From contig CANQCJ010000028.1 of the NCBI GenBank assembly GCA_947589205.1, positions 1-15,424 on the forward strand: a DNA stretch of 15,424 nucleotides, in the 5' to 3' direction. This DNA is from an uncultured Ruminococcus sp. (lineage in GTDB: Bacteria > Bacillota > Clostridia > Oscillospirales > Ruminococcaceae). Position numbers and translations under genes: made by a program. This document shows positions 5,597 to 14,487 of the stretch, in pieces (within the stretch, counting starts at the first letter, position 1; each line of letters starts with the position of its first letter). The notes under the pieces are model-generated. The model made no database searches, was not told where the DNA came from, and saw only the letters and a program-made list of their open reading frames with translations.

Positions 5597-7939
5597 TTAA
5601 AATGCCACATCGGAGAAGCTCAGTCCGACCTGTTTTCCCTCATAATCGCAGGAATAGCAGCAGCCCTCGCCGACAAGCTCACCGTTTTCGTCCAGCTCGC
5701 ATTTTATAGTTCTTTTAATGTAAAGGTTCTTGACCGCGCCGACATAGTTATTATCGTACACCTGAAGGCAGAATTGGCGGTGATCCTCGCTGTCCTGCAC
5801 GAGACCGATAACGTTGACCGCGTGAGAATCGTCAATGACCGCGACCATCGGAACGCCCGAAGCGAGACGGGTCTTTAGAAGCTCGAAGCCCTCGTCGCCG
5901 GAGCTGTAGAGATCGAACCTTGCGTCCTCGTCGTTCCACTGTTCGGCGTTAAGGCGGTAGAGAGCCTTTAAAAATTCAAGCTCATCGTGCGAGGAAGCCT
6001 TTTCGATCTTATCCGCGCCGTTTTTAATATCGAGGGACAGCATTTCCACGTTCTGCCAAGTAAGATTTCCCGAATTCAGCGGGAAATCCTGAACGACCCA
6101 GCCCTGTTCCTGCGCCGCCGAACGCAGATCCGATCTTACCTTGAGGGTAAGACCTTTGGAATCGTAATCGAGGTATTCCTTAACGTCCGCGTAGTCGCTT
6201 GTAAGCATTTTCGGCAGGATAGAGGAAAGCGGCTTGTTTGAAGTATAGCTTTTCTCGATATCCGTCCCGCTCAGGTCGTAGCCGGGCGCGTCATACTTGT
6301 TTTCGCTGTCCTTAGACGGTGAAAGCTCTCCCAAGCTAACCGGCAGCTTACCGATGTACCAATCTCTTGTGAATACAGCCATTCCGAAGTCCATGCTCGG
6401 GGTATCGGCGGTGCGGAAATTTTTGAAGGAGAAGCCGTTTTTGGTCGGGTCGAAGCCGGTATTGTACAGCGCGTAGCCGGAGGTCGGCTCGTCGGTGTCG
6501 GAATAATTTACCAAGTCGTAATTGAGCGTTGCGATTATCTGCTGATAGATATTTTCCAGCGCGTCCGCATCGGAAGCGGAGTAATATTTTCCGCCGGTCT
6601 GAGAAGCAAGCTCGCGCAGTCTGTCGCGGTCGGCTTCCTTGCCGAGACCGATAGTCATAATAATTATGCCGTTCTCATTAGCCCGCGAGGTGAGCGACTC
6701 GATGCTCTCGGCGTTCTGCTCATCGCTTGCGCCGTCGGAGAGCATAACTATAATATTCCTTGTGAGCTTTTCCTTAGATTTTTCAAAGGTTTTCATGCAC
6801 TCGGAAAGCGCGGTCTCTATGTGCGAGCCGTCGAAGATCTCGTCGTCGTTCCTTATTTCCTCAAAAGCCTTGTCAAGCTTTTTGGTGTCGTCGGTAAAGC
6901 CCTGCATAAGCGTGTAATTTCCGGTAAATTTTGCGATGCTGAAAAGATATTTCTCCTCCTCCTCGCTGAGCTTTGTGATAAGGCTCTTGGCAAAGGACAG
7001 ACGTTTGAAATCCACATCGTTTTCCGGCGAGACCTCGCAAAGCTCGACCGGGTACATAGAACCCGAGTTATCGAGCAGAAAAGCTATCTGCGTAACGGGA
7101 GTTTCATTGACGGCATTTTCGCTTCCGAGGGCGTATGTACCGTATACCTGTATATCCGCGCTGACCGTTCCCGCGTCGCCGTCGACCTTGCTTTCTATCT
7201 TGTTGTAGGTCTTAGTGCCCGCGTCGAATTTAAGCACCGTCAGCTTCGAGAGCTTCAGGTTTTTCCTCTCGAGCTCTTTTTTGTCCGGCTTAAAGGTTAT
7301 CTTCGCCGAATCAAACTTATGGTCGCTCACAAGGTCGTAAGCGTGGCCGATTATTCCGGTGTTTGAGGATATTCCGAAAATATCCATATCGCACACCGAG
7401 ACGTCCGCCGCGTTAGCGTCGCCGGTCACCTCGAGCGTAAGCTCTCCGCAGGTCGTCTTGTGGCTGACCCTTACGTCGCTGTCCTTGGTGCTGCCGTCGG
7501 TCGAGGTCTTGGTCGGGTCAAGCCCCGACATTATCTCAAAGCCGTCATACAGTCCGTCGCCGTCGGTGTCGGGATTGTTCGGGTCTGTTCCGAGAGAAGC
7601 CTCGCCGCCGTCGTCGAGACCGTCGGCGTCCGTGTCGGCGTTTCTCGGGTTAGTGTTCGAGCGTTCCTCCGCGCTGTTGAGCACGTTGTCGTTATCTGCG
7701 TCGCCGTCCGGGTCAAGCTCCTCGGCATGGTAGGTGGTGTTGATCTCAAACTGCGCGATAAGATTTTGTGCAAGCTGTATGCGGTTTTCCTCTTTTATCC
7801 TCAAAACAGCGATAACACAGGCTATAGCCGTAAGTGCGATTATAATCAGCACAACAATAAAACCGATATGCCTGTTGCGCATAGCGCGCCGCTGTTTTTC
7901 TGCCATAGCGTAAGCCGCAGACTGCGTATTATTTTTCAT
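5597..7939 (-). CDS. Membrane-anchored VWA-domain surface protein with calcium-binding repeats
   Basis: This 780-residue protein has a short basic cytoplasmic N-terminus, one membrane helix (about 26-46) and an extracellular remainder. Residues 77-147 carry thrombospondin-3/EF-hand-like DxDxDG repeats (DTDADGLDD, DTDGDGLYD), which normally bind calcium. A beta-rich linker leads to a von Willebrand A domain (about 282-475) with an intact metal site: D290-x-S292-x-S294, T376 and D402. The C-terminal part (480-780) includes SGVPMVAVIDDSHAVNVIGL and LQVYDNN, which recall the His and Asn/Asp half of papain-like or C39-like peptidases (H706, D729/N730). I see no obvious nucleophilic Cys in the expected upstream position, so it may be a binding-only relic. 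AGGAGG lies 12 bases before the ATG, rather far. A role in adhesion or substrate binding is inferred. Confidence 0.88.
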   Translation of the reverse strand: MKNNTQSAAYAMAEKQRRAMRNRHIGFIVVLIIIALTAIACVIAVLRIKEENRIQLAQNLIAQFEINTTYHAEELDPDGDADNDNVLNSAEERSNTNPRNADTDADGLDDGGEASLGTDPNNPDTDGDGLYDGFEIMSGLDPTKTSTDGSTKDSDVRVSHKTTCGELTLEVTGDANAADVSVCDMDIFGISSNTGIIGHAYDLVSDHKFDSAKITFKPDKKELERKNLKLSKLTVLKFDAGTKTYNKIESKVDGDAGTVSADIQVYGTYALGSENAVNETPVTQIAFLLDNSGSMYPVELCEVSPENDVDFKRLSFAKSLITKLSEEEEKYLFSIAKFTGNYTLMQGFTDDTKKLDKAFEEIRNDDEIFDGSHIETALSECMKTFEKSKEKLTRNIIVMLSDGASDEQNAESIESLTSRANENGIIIMTIGLGKEADRDRLRELASQTGGKYYSASDADALENIYQQIIATLNYDLVNYSDTDEPTSGYALYNTGFDPTKNGFSFKNFRTADTPSMDFGMAVFTRDWYIGKLPVSLGELSPSKDSENKYDAPGYDLSGTDIEKSYTSNKPLSSILPKMLTSDYADVKEYLDYDSKGLTLKVRSDLRSAAQEQGWVVQDFPLNSGNLTWQNVEMLSLDIKNGADKIEKASSHDELEFLKALYRLNAEQWNDEDARFDLYSSGDEGFELLKTRLASGVPMVAVIDDSHAVNVIGLVQDSEDHRQFCLQVYDNNYVGAVKNLYIKRTIKCELDENGELVGEGCCYSCDYEGKQVGLSFSDVAF

Positions 7940-7993
7940 GATCGGGGTATGCCTCCTAAAGGGATCGGGGTCAAAAATAAACTTCTGTATTTT

Positions 7994-8022
7994 ATTTTAA
8001 CATAATTTGAAATTTTTTTCAA
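7994..8022 (-). promoter_or_regulatory. Promoter of the VWA protein gene
   Basis: On the - strand TTGAAA (8022-8017), 17 nt, TAAAAT (7999-7994) with extended TGT. It is divergent from the promoter at 8127-8155. Confidence 0.7.
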
Positions 8023-8126
8023 GAGGTTTTGAGCGATTTATATAAAAAATTTTTGACAAATTTCCCGCTGTATGCTTATGCAGTTTATGAAAAATGTTAT
8101 ATAACTGTAAAAAATGCGCGAAACGG

Positions 8127-8155
8127 TTGTATTCGGCGGTTTATTTTGTTATAAT
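8127..8155 (+). promoter_or_regulatory. Promoter of the degenerate-GGDEF / solute-binding operon
   Basis: TTGTAT at 8127-8132, a 17-nt spacer and TATAAT at 8150-8155 with extended TGT. The leader before the GTG start would be about 40 nt. Confidence 0.72.
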
Positions 8156-8201
8156 TATATATGGTATCTTTTAAAACAAATTTAAAAAGGAGGCGAACGC
8201 T

Positions 8202-9668
8202 GTGCAAAAGGAAGCTAAGCGAAAAAACATAACGGTCAGAATGGTAAGGAACCGCATGATGATAGTTTACACCTTACTTTTGCTGACAGTCTTTTTCGCC
8301 TGCACAGCGGCTGCCGTCAAGGTGAGCAAGGACGATCTTATAAACGAGCTTTCCGACGAGATAATTTCGATAGATACCCGCTATGCTTCGGCGGCGGAGG
8401 ATTTCGCGCTTTATTCGGAGATCGACTGCACCAGAGCGTTCATGAGCGGCGCGCACGAATACGACCCGCTCAGCATTGCCGAGCACGAAAAAAGCGAGCA
8501 GTTCAACAACGCGAGGTCTGTCCTGCTGCAAGCGAGCGCGGGCAGGCATTACAACGACTTTTTAATAATGTATACAGACAATTCCTCGGTAGGCAACGTC
8601 TCCTCGGGCGCGTCCGAACGTCTCGGGACGGAGGGCTACAGCTATTTTGAAAACAAGCTCGGCGAAAACGCGGACGTGTGGTTTTTCGACCCCGACAAGA
8701 CGAGCGGCAAGCTTTGCTATTTAAGAAGATTTTCCGAGACGTCGATCTTCATGCTCTCTTTTTACGCTGACGAGCTGGACAGCGTTCTCAGCGGTCCGGA
8801 CAGCGAGAGCTTTCTGCTTGCCGATCCGAGCGGTATAATAATCGCGTCTAACCTGCCGTCGGTCTCGCCGGGAACGGCTCTGCCGGAGGAGATAAGCTCT
8901 ATGTTCGAGGACAAGAGCGGCGAATGCTGCGTAAGCGGCAGCAGGATAGGCGTTTCCATGGAAACGGACAACGGCTGGCAGGCGGTGACGCTTAAGGACA
9001 TACCCAAGGCGTTTTACCTCGATACGAAAAATAACGGAAGGCTGCTCGCCATATCCGCGGCGCTGCTTCTCGTTTCGCTTTCCGCCGGAATACTCTCCTG
9101 CGCGGGATTTTCCGCCGCTCTGCTTGCAAAGCCCGACAACGAGTTTATCGACCACGAGACCGGAGTGCTCAACGAATACGGTCTTGACGAAAAGGTAAGC
9201 GAGGAGCTGGAAACGATGATAGTCGGCAGCACCTGCGCTGTGATAGTCGTAAGCATAAACGACGCGGAGAACATAAGGCGCACCATGCCGCCGAGAAAAT
9301 GGAACGAGCTTAGAATGAAGATAATTTCGTCTGCGGAGGATTATTTTGTTTCAAACAAACGCTTCCACATCGGCAGATTTAACGACGACCGCATAGCCAT
9401 GTTCGCCGACTACAGCGAATTTGATATTTTTAAGGCGCATGAAAAGCTCAAAAGCGGCTGCGAGGGACTTTGCAGTATTTTCAAAGGCTTCACTCTCGAT
9501 GAAGCGGGCGATATGCTGCTTAGTATCTCGATAGGCGCGTGTATCTATCCCGACCACGCGGAGGATTTTGACGCGCTTATCGCAAAAGCCTCCGCGGCAA
9601 GAAAACGCGCCGAAAAACGCGGCGGCTGCGCCTACTGTATGTACGACCCCAAGGAGGATAACGCATGA
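8202..9668 (+). CDS. Membrane sensor with extracellular domain and degenerate GGDEF domain
   Basis: This 488-residue protein has a basic N-terminus, a helix at 21-38, an extracellular Cache-like domain of about 240 residues (39-280), a second helix at 281-305 and a cytoplasmic GGDEF-type domain (about 318-482). The GGDEF C-terminal hallmark is clear: LSISIGACIYPDHAEDFDALIAKA. However, where GGDEF is expected the sequence reads NDDRI (394-398), so diguanylate cyclase activity is unlikely. It may bind GTP or act as a scaffold. The start is a GTG with AGGAGG (8188-8193) eight bases upstream. Its stop overlaps the next gene's start by four bases (ATGA), implying translational coupling with the solute-binding lipoprotein. 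Together they look like a ligand-sensing pair. The Cache assignment rests on topology, not on clear motifs. Confidence 0.85.
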   Translation: MQKEAKRKNITVRMVRNRMMIVYTLLLLTVFFACTAAAVKVSKDDLINELSDEIISIDTRYASAAEDFALYSEIDCTRAFMSGAHEYDPLSIAEHEKSEQFNNARSVLLQASAGRHYNDFLIMYTDNSSVGNVSSGASERLGTEGYSYFENKLGENADVWFFDPDKTSGKLCYLRRFSETSIFMLSFYADELDSVLSGPDSESFLLADPSGIIIASNLPSVSPGTALPEEISSMFEDKSGECCVSGSRIGVSMETDNGWQAVTLKDIPKAFYLDTKNNGRLLAISAALLLVSLSAGILSCAGFSAALLAKPDNEFIDHETGVLNEYGLDEKVSEELETMIVGSTCAVIVVSINDAENIRRTMPPRKWNELRMKIISSAEDYFVSNKRFHIGRFNDDRIAMFADYSEFDIFKAHEKLKSGCEGLCSIFKGFTLDEAGDMLLSISIGACIYPDHAEDFDALIAKASAARKRAEKRGGCAYCMYDPKEDNA

Positions 9669-10915
9669 AGCTTGGAAAATACGCGCGTACCGCCGCGCTC
9701 TGCACCTCAATAGCCCTGCTTTTAAGCTCCTGCGCCAATGCCGACAGCGTTACGAGGACAAAGACCGACCGAACTCGGAAAATATATTTCTCATGGTGGG
9801 GCAGTCAGCTAAGAAGAAGCTATACGCTTGAAATGGTGGACGAGTTTGAAAGGCTCGACAGCGGCATTTCCGTCATGACCTATTCAAGCGATTTCAGCGG
9901 CTATAAGGAAAACCTCGACGCGCTTATGAACTGCGGCAAAAACGCGGACGTCATGCAGATAAACTACTCGTGGATAGACGAATATTCGCCCGACGGCGAG
10001 GGCTTTTACGATCTTTATCAGCTAAGCGACAAAATAGCTTTGAGCAATTTTTCCGAAGAAGAGCTTGCCTACGGCGAGCGCGGGGGAAAGCTCAACGCTA
10101 TCCCCATTTCCCTAAACGCCGTGACGTTTTATTACAATAAAACGCTGTTTGAGCAGCGCGGACTGACGATCCCGGCAACGTGGGAGGAAGCGATAGAATG
10201 CGCCGAGGCGTTCAAGGAGGACGGGATATATCTTTATGAGACTGCCGACGTTTATTTGTGGCTGATGCTTGCCGCGCATGAAGAACAGATCTCCGGCAAG
10301 CCGGTATTCGGCGCGAACGGCTTCGGGCAGGAAAATTTCCGGTCTATGATGGAATTTGCAAAGGTATTGAGCGACTGCGGCGCGATAAATTACGGCAGCG
10401 AATACAAGCGGGAAAATTTCTTTGAAGAAAAGAGCGCGGCGCAGGCGTTGTGGATCTCCGACGCGGAATACTACGCCGCCCCGATAGAGGAATACGGCGG
10501 AGGATTGGTCATAGGCGATTATCTGACCGAACCGGAGGCTCTCCGAGACGGCTGGTACGTCAAGCCCACGAGCCTTTACGCGATAAGCGCAGACACCAAA
10601 AACCCCGAAGCGGCGGCAGAGCTGTTAAATTACCTGCTCAACGACGAGCACGCCGCGCGGCTCCAGGGCGTTGAAAAGGGCATACCACTTTCCGATTCCG
10701 CGCTTGAAACGCTCTCGGCGGAAAATATGTTAAGCGGTCCTGCATACGAAGCGAGCCGCAAGCTCGGCGATCCTCCGGCGTTTTCGCTGATGCCGACGGA
10801 GCTGGAAAGCTCCGAGATCTACAACAGCTTTTTTGAGCAGTGCGACCAATTTATCTTTGGACAAAAGACCTCCGAACAAGCGGCGGCGGATCTTATGGAG
10901 ATAATTTCTCAATAA
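9665..10915 (+). CDS. Extracellular solute-binding lipoprotein (family 1, sugar-type)
   Basis: This 416-residue lipoprotein has a signal sequence ending in the lipobox LSSC with C23 as the lipidated residue. The mature part has the features of ABC sugar-binding proteins: an early IYFSWWGSQ strand, NADVMQINYSWIDEY (93-107), NAVTFYYNKTLFEQRGL (151-167) and PATWEEA (170-176), then a C-terminal lobe with PEAAAELLNYLLND. Length is typical. AAGGAGG lies at 9651-9657, inside the upstream gene, and ATG overlaps its TGA. No permease or ATPase genes follow; the next gene is convergent. The protein therefore more likely presents ligand to the upstream membrane sensor, or serves a distant transporter. 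The ligand cannot be read from sequence. Confidence 0.92.
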   Translation: MKLGKYARTAALCTSIALLLSSCANADSVTRTKTDRTRKIYFSWWGSQLRRSYTLEMVDEFERLDSGISVMTYSSDFSGYKENLDALMNCGKNADVMQINYSWIDEYSPDGEGFYDLYQLSDKIALSNFSEEELAYGERGGKLNAIPISLNAVTFYYNKTLFEQRGLTIPATWEEAIECAEAFKEDGIYLYETADVYLWLMLAAHEEQISGKPVFGANGFGQENFRSMMEFAKVLSDCGAINYGSEYKRENFFEEKSAAQALWISDAEYYAAPIEEYGGGLVIGDYLTEPEALRDGWYVKPTSLYAISADTKNPEAAAELLNYLLNDEHAARLQGVEKGIPLSDSALETLSAENMLSGPAYEASRKLGDPPAFSLMPTELESSEIYNSFFEQCDQFIFGQKTSEQAAADLMEIISQ

Positions 10916-10922
10916 AAAAATC

Positions 10923-11010
10923 GGGACTTGCCGTTTGACAAGTCAAAATAAAGGGACTTGCATTTTGACAAGTCAAAATTAAGGGACTTGCATTTTGACA
11001 AGTCCCTTTA
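10923..11010. repeat. Three tandem 30-bp hairpin repeats, bidirectional terminator
   Basis: Three units begin at 10923, 10953 and 10983, each GGGACTTG, eight bases, CAAGTC, then an A/T-rich tail. Units 2 and 3 are almost identical. Unit 3 makes a full GGGACTTG / CAAGTCCC stem followed by TTTAACGTTATTTT on the + strand; unit 1 on the - strand is followed by CCGATTTTTTT. The array lies between two convergent genes and can terminate both. Confidence 0.8.
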
Positions 11011-11013
11011 ACG

Positions 11014-12564
11014 TTATTTTGCTTTTTCTCTCAAACCTGCCTCCATGCACCAGATCATACCCATAGTCAGGTAGAAATAAGGCGTACAGCTTGCCGAGCT
11101 TATATTGAAAAACGCCTGTATCGCATAGGCGGCGAACGCCGTGAACGCTCCGAGGGCGACAGGGTCGCCGCCGCGTTTTTTGATAAGCCTTATCGCTTTG
11201 ACGAGCGTTATAATTATAAGAGCTATCTGCAAAACAGCCGTTATAACGCCGCGGGTTATCGCCGTGTCGAGGTATTCGTTGTAAGCACGGTCGGTCTCCA
11301 TGCCCTCGCCGCCGTTGTACATTTCAGCCCAGTTATCAGGACCTACTCCGAGCACGGGATTTTTCTCAAACGTCAGCGCGCCCTCATACCAGAGCGTCGG
11401 AAAAATGCCGTCGGAATGGGGAGAATGCGCGCCGTAGGAAATTTGCAGGCGTTCAAACGAATCGGTGTAGATTATCCTTTCATTTCTGAAACGGAAATTA
11501 TCGGTAAAGAAAATTCCCGCAAAGACAGCCGCCGCTATAGCCAAGCATATCGCGCTCACGCCGAAGCGAGAAGCGGCTGAACGAGGTTTCTGTTCGCCGT
11601 CATCGTCCTTGTTTTTTCCCGCAAAGGACAGCGCAAGGCTTATAACTATCGCCGCGCCGACGCCGAGCATTGCCGGAAGGGTCTGGGTAAGTATCGCCGC
11701 GCCGCTCATTATTCCCGCCGCCGCGATGTAAAGCAGTCTCGGCATGAGTTTCTTTGCAAGAGCCGCGCCGTTTACGGCAAAAGCGCAGCCGACAGTGAGC
11801 AGCGCTCCCAGCGCGAACGGCGAACAGCAGAAGCCGTCGGCGGCATAGGAGGCGTCATAGCCTGCGTAGGAATTGAAATAATTAGCGGTATCTATGTTCG
11901 AGCGGTAATCTATAAACAGAAAATTATAGTAGCTCGGTATAAATTTTCCCAGCGCGGGAATGCTCTGCAAAATACCCATGAGCGCGTTGACGCTTGCGAT
12001 AATTATAACAGCGTCGGCGGCTTTTTTCCTGTATTTGCCGCTTGTGAGCGCGAGACCGAGCGCGAAAAATCCGAAATATCCGATAATGGTAACAAGCCCC
12101 TCCGCCCTGTCGAGATACCCGAATACGGAGGTCCCTATATCGCTCGAGGCGAGGGCGGAAACGACCGTCATTACAAGTATAAGCGCGGGAACAGCTGTAA
12201 GCTTGTTTTTATTTAATCGTATCTCTTTTTTTACGCAGGCGATAATGAACATCAGGATACCGCCGAAGCCTGCGAGTATCAGCAGGGTCATTATAAGAAA
12301 CGCAAGCGTAGCGTTGCTTTCGGTCTGAAGCATATTAAAGTCGTTTCCGCTTTCAAAAGCCTTTGATATGTAATACGGCAGGGACGAAACGGCAATAAGT
12401 ATAAGCGCGATGAGCGCGTAGCGTCCGCTAAGCTTACGCGCCTTTTCGGGGGTCATATTTATAATAAAATCCGAATCGTTTCCCGAACCGAACAGATGCT
12501 TGTGCGCGTCATGCCGGTCGGTCTTGCTGCTGTAGGTGACTTCACTGTTTTTCTTTTTTCCCAT
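11014..12564 (-). CDS. O-antigen ligase/polymerase-like polytopic membrane protein (Wzy_C type)
   Basis: This 516-residue protein has a charged cytoplasmic N-terminus (1-48) and roughly ten or more hydrophobic helices. A large extracellular loop (about 355-440) contains the family block FEKNPVLGVGPDNW (399-412) and AYNEYLDTAITRG (427-439). Such proteins polymerise or ligate lipid-linked glycans at the outer face of the membrane; in Gram-positives this suggests capsule, exopolysaccharide or wall glycan assembly. The catalytic-type His usual in the HNEYL motif is Tyr here (Y428), so activity is uncertain. YLDRAEG near 150-156 fits a conserved Arg in the family. No glycosyltransferases are adjacent. 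AAGGAGG lies 13 bases before ATG, a long spacing. It is separated from rny by rny's terminator; I saw no strong promoter of its own. Confidence 0.82.
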   Translation of the reverse strand: MGKKKNSEVTYSSKTDRHDAHKHLFGSGNDSDFIINMTPEKARKLSGRYALIALILIAVSSLPYYISKAFESGNDFNMLQTESNATLAFLIMTLLILAGFGGILMFIIACVKKEIRLNKNKLTAVPALILVMTVVSALASSDIGTSVFGYLDRAEGLVTIIGYFGFFALGLALTSGKYRKKAADAVIIIASVNALMGILQSIPALGKFIPSYYNFLFIDYRSNIDTANYFNSYAGYDASYAADGFCCSPFALGALLTVGCAFAVNGAALAKKLMPRLLYIAAAGIMSGAAILTQTLPAMLGVGAAIVISLALSFAGKNKDDDGEQKPRSAASRFGVSAICLAIAAAVFAGIFFTDNFRFRNERIIYTDSFERLQISYGAHSPHSDGIFPTLWYEGALTFEKNPVLGVGPDNWAEMYNGGEGMETDRAYNEYLDTAITRGVITAVLQIALIIITLVKAIRLIKKRGGDPVALGAFTAFAAYAIQAFFNISSASCTPYFYLTMGMIWCMEAGLREKAK

Positions 12565-12600
12565 TTTTTATGACTGTCCTCCTTATTATTAAAGAACAAT

Positions 12601-12631
12601 AAAAAGAGCGGACAAGCTGTTTTGTCCGCTC
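12601..12631 (-). terminator. Terminator of rny
   Basis: On the - strand a perfect 10-bp stem GAGCGGACAA / TTGTCCGCTC with a 6-nt loop is followed by TTTTTATTG. It lies just past the rny stop and before the O-antigen-ligase-like gene. Confidence 0.9.
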
Positions 12632-12638
12632 CGAATTT

Positions 12639-14207
12639 TTACTTGGCGTATTCAACGACGCGGCTTTCGCGTATAAGATTGATCTTTATCTGTCCGGGAT
12701 AATTCATCTCATTTTCGATCTTCTTGGCGATCTCTCTTGCAACGATAACCATTTTCTCATCGTTTATCTTTTCGGGCTGGATAATAATTCTAACCTCTCT
12801 GCCCGCCTGTATCGCGTAGGATTTTTCAACGCCGTCAAACGAGGTGCATATCTCCTCTAATTTTTCCAGTCTCTTTATGTAGTTCTCGTAATTTTCGCTT
12901 CTTGCTCCGGGACGCGCCGCGCTTATCGCGTCAGCCGCCTGAACGAGAGCCGCGACTACCGTTCTCGTTTCAACATCGCCGTGGTGAGCTTCTATCGCGT
13001 GGATTATATCGGGAGACTCCTTGTATTTCTTGCAAACGTCAACGCCTATCTGAACGTGCGAGCCTTCTATTTCGTAGCTTAAAGCCTTGCCGATATCGTG
13101 CAGCAGACCCGCTCTTCTCGCAAGATTTGCGTCAACGCCCAGCTCGCTTGCCATCATTCCGGCAAGGTGAGCCACCTCTATCGAGTGGTTAAGGACGTTC
13201 TGGCGATAGCTCGTTCTGAATTTGAGACGTCCGATAAGCTTTACAAGCTCGTGATTTATGCCGTGAACGTTTGTTTCAAGGATAGCTCTTTCGCCCTCCT
13301 GCTTTATCTTGTGTTCGACCTCGCGCCTTGCCTTGTCGACCATTTCCTCTATCCTTGTCGGATGTATCCTTCCGTCGGAAATAAGCTTTTCAAGCGCTAT
13401 CCTCGCGATCTCGCGGCGCACCTGATCGAAGCAGGATATCGTGATAGCTTCGGGGGTATCGTCGATTATAAGATCTACGCCGGTAAGAGTTTCTATCGCT
13501 CTGATGTTTCTTCCCTCGCGTCCTATTATCCTGCCCTTCATGTCATCGTTGGGCAGATTAACGACGCTGACTGCGGTCTCTGAGACCTGATCCGCCGCGC
13601 ATCTTGCGATGGCAAGCGAGATATACTGTCTTGCGAGATTTTCGCAGTCGTCCTTCAGCTGAGTTTCGTAGGCTGTTATCCTTACCGCCTTTTCATGAGT
13701 AAGCTCCGCTTCGAGACTGTTGAGAAGATATTCCTTAGCCTGGTCTACCGTAAACTGCGAGATCTTTTCGAGGACCTCGAGCTGACTGTTTTTAAGTCTC
13801 TCCGCCTCCGCGATCTTATCGTCGGCATTTTTCAGCTTTGACTGAAGCGAATCCTCCTTGCGTTCAAGAGAGGTCATTTTGCGGTCGAGCGATTCTTCCT
13901 TCTGATTGAGCCTTCTTTCCTGTCTGGAGACCTCGCCTCTGCGTTCCTTTATCTCCTTTTCGGCTTCCTGTCTTTGCTTGTGTATCTGGTCGTTAGCTTC
14001 AACGAGCTTTTCCTTTTTAAGATACTCGGCGTTTTTCTCGGCCTCGGCAACTATCCGCTCTGCTTCCTTTTCGGCGGAGCCTATAGCAGCCTCGGCTGTT
14101 TTTTGGCGGTATTTTTCGCCCTGTCTGAACGCGATAAACGCCGCTATCGCGCCGCCGACGATAAACGACACCAGACAAAGAGCTATTGTTACGCCTAAAC
14201 TACCCAT
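12639..14207 (-). CDS. rny: Ribonuclease Y
   Basis: RNase Y is the membrane-bound endoribonuclease that starts much mRNA decay in Firmicutes. The 522-residue protein has an N-terminal membrane helix (about 4-27), a long charged coiled coil (about 30-200), a KH domain with GRIIGREGRN (225-234) and an HD domain with HSIEVAHLAG (341-350) and the metal-binding pair HD at 370-371, then a conserved C-terminal part ending RESRVVEYAK. All expected domains and key residues are present and length is normal. I start at ATG 14207 because GGAGG lies 11 bases upstream and the protein then begins with the membrane helix. A further in-frame ATG 22 codons earlier adds a basic, non-conserved tail and has no ribosome binding site. 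It has its own promoter and terminator. Confidence 0.97.
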   Translation of the reverse strand: MGSLGVTIALCLVSFIVGGAIAAFIAFRQGEKYRQKTAEAAIGSAEKEAERIVAEAEKNAEYLKKEKLVEANDQIHKQRQEAEKEIKERRGEVSRQERRLNQKEESLDRKMTSLERKEDSLQSKLKNADDKIAEAERLKNSQLEVLEKISQFTVDQAKEYLLNSLEAELTHEKAVRITAYETQLKDDCENLARQYISLAIARCAADQVSETAVSVVNLPNDDMKGRIIGREGRNIRAIETLTGVDLIIDDTPEAITISCFDQVRREIARIALEKLISDGRIHPTRIEEMVDKARREVEHKIKQEGERAILETNVHGINHELVKLIGRLKFRTSYRQNVLNHSIEVAHLAGMMASELGVDANLARRAGLLHDIGKALSYEIEGSHVQIGVDVCKKYKESPDIIHAIEAHHGDVETRTVVAALVQAADAISAARPGARSENYENYIKRLEKLEEICTSFDGVEKSYAIQAGREVRIIIQPEKINDEKMVIVAREIAKKIENEMNYPGQIKINLIRESRVVEYAK

Positions 14208-14481
14208 AGTATAGCCTTCCTCCTTCTTTAGAAAGTACGAAGCGTGGATTTTTAATATGATGATGTAATTCATGCAGGATATGTTAAAGCTTCACGCTTC
14301 GCCCGTTATGAAATTTTAAAGATTCTATAAGCAGACAGCCCGAAAAAGACCGTCCGCAGTCGGCGCGCGCCGAAAAGGCACGCTGTAAGCATTTTTATTT
14401 TAAAATATATACACTGCCGTTTTCGGCGCGTTCGATACGCGGCGAAAAAACCGCAAGGAAAATTTAAAAAACATAATGCAT
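14208..14481 (-). promoter_or_regulatory. Long structured 5' leader of rny
   Basis: The predicted start near 14481 gives a leader of about 270 nt. It contains a long-range pair CGAAGCGTG / CACGCTTCG (14238-14246 and 14293-14301), a perfect 14-bp palindrome TCGGCGCGCGCCGA (14360-14373) and a CGCGT-TCGAT-ACGCG hairpin near 14430. I recognise no known riboswitch. Self-cleavage control of rny mRNA would be a sensible role, but that is inference. Confidence 0.4.
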
Positions 14482-14487
14482 AATTTT

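Noticed and set aside
14208..14273. 22-codon N-terminal extension of RNase Y
   Set aside because: No ribosome binding site and not typical of the family; ATG 14207 has GGAGG upstream and normal length.
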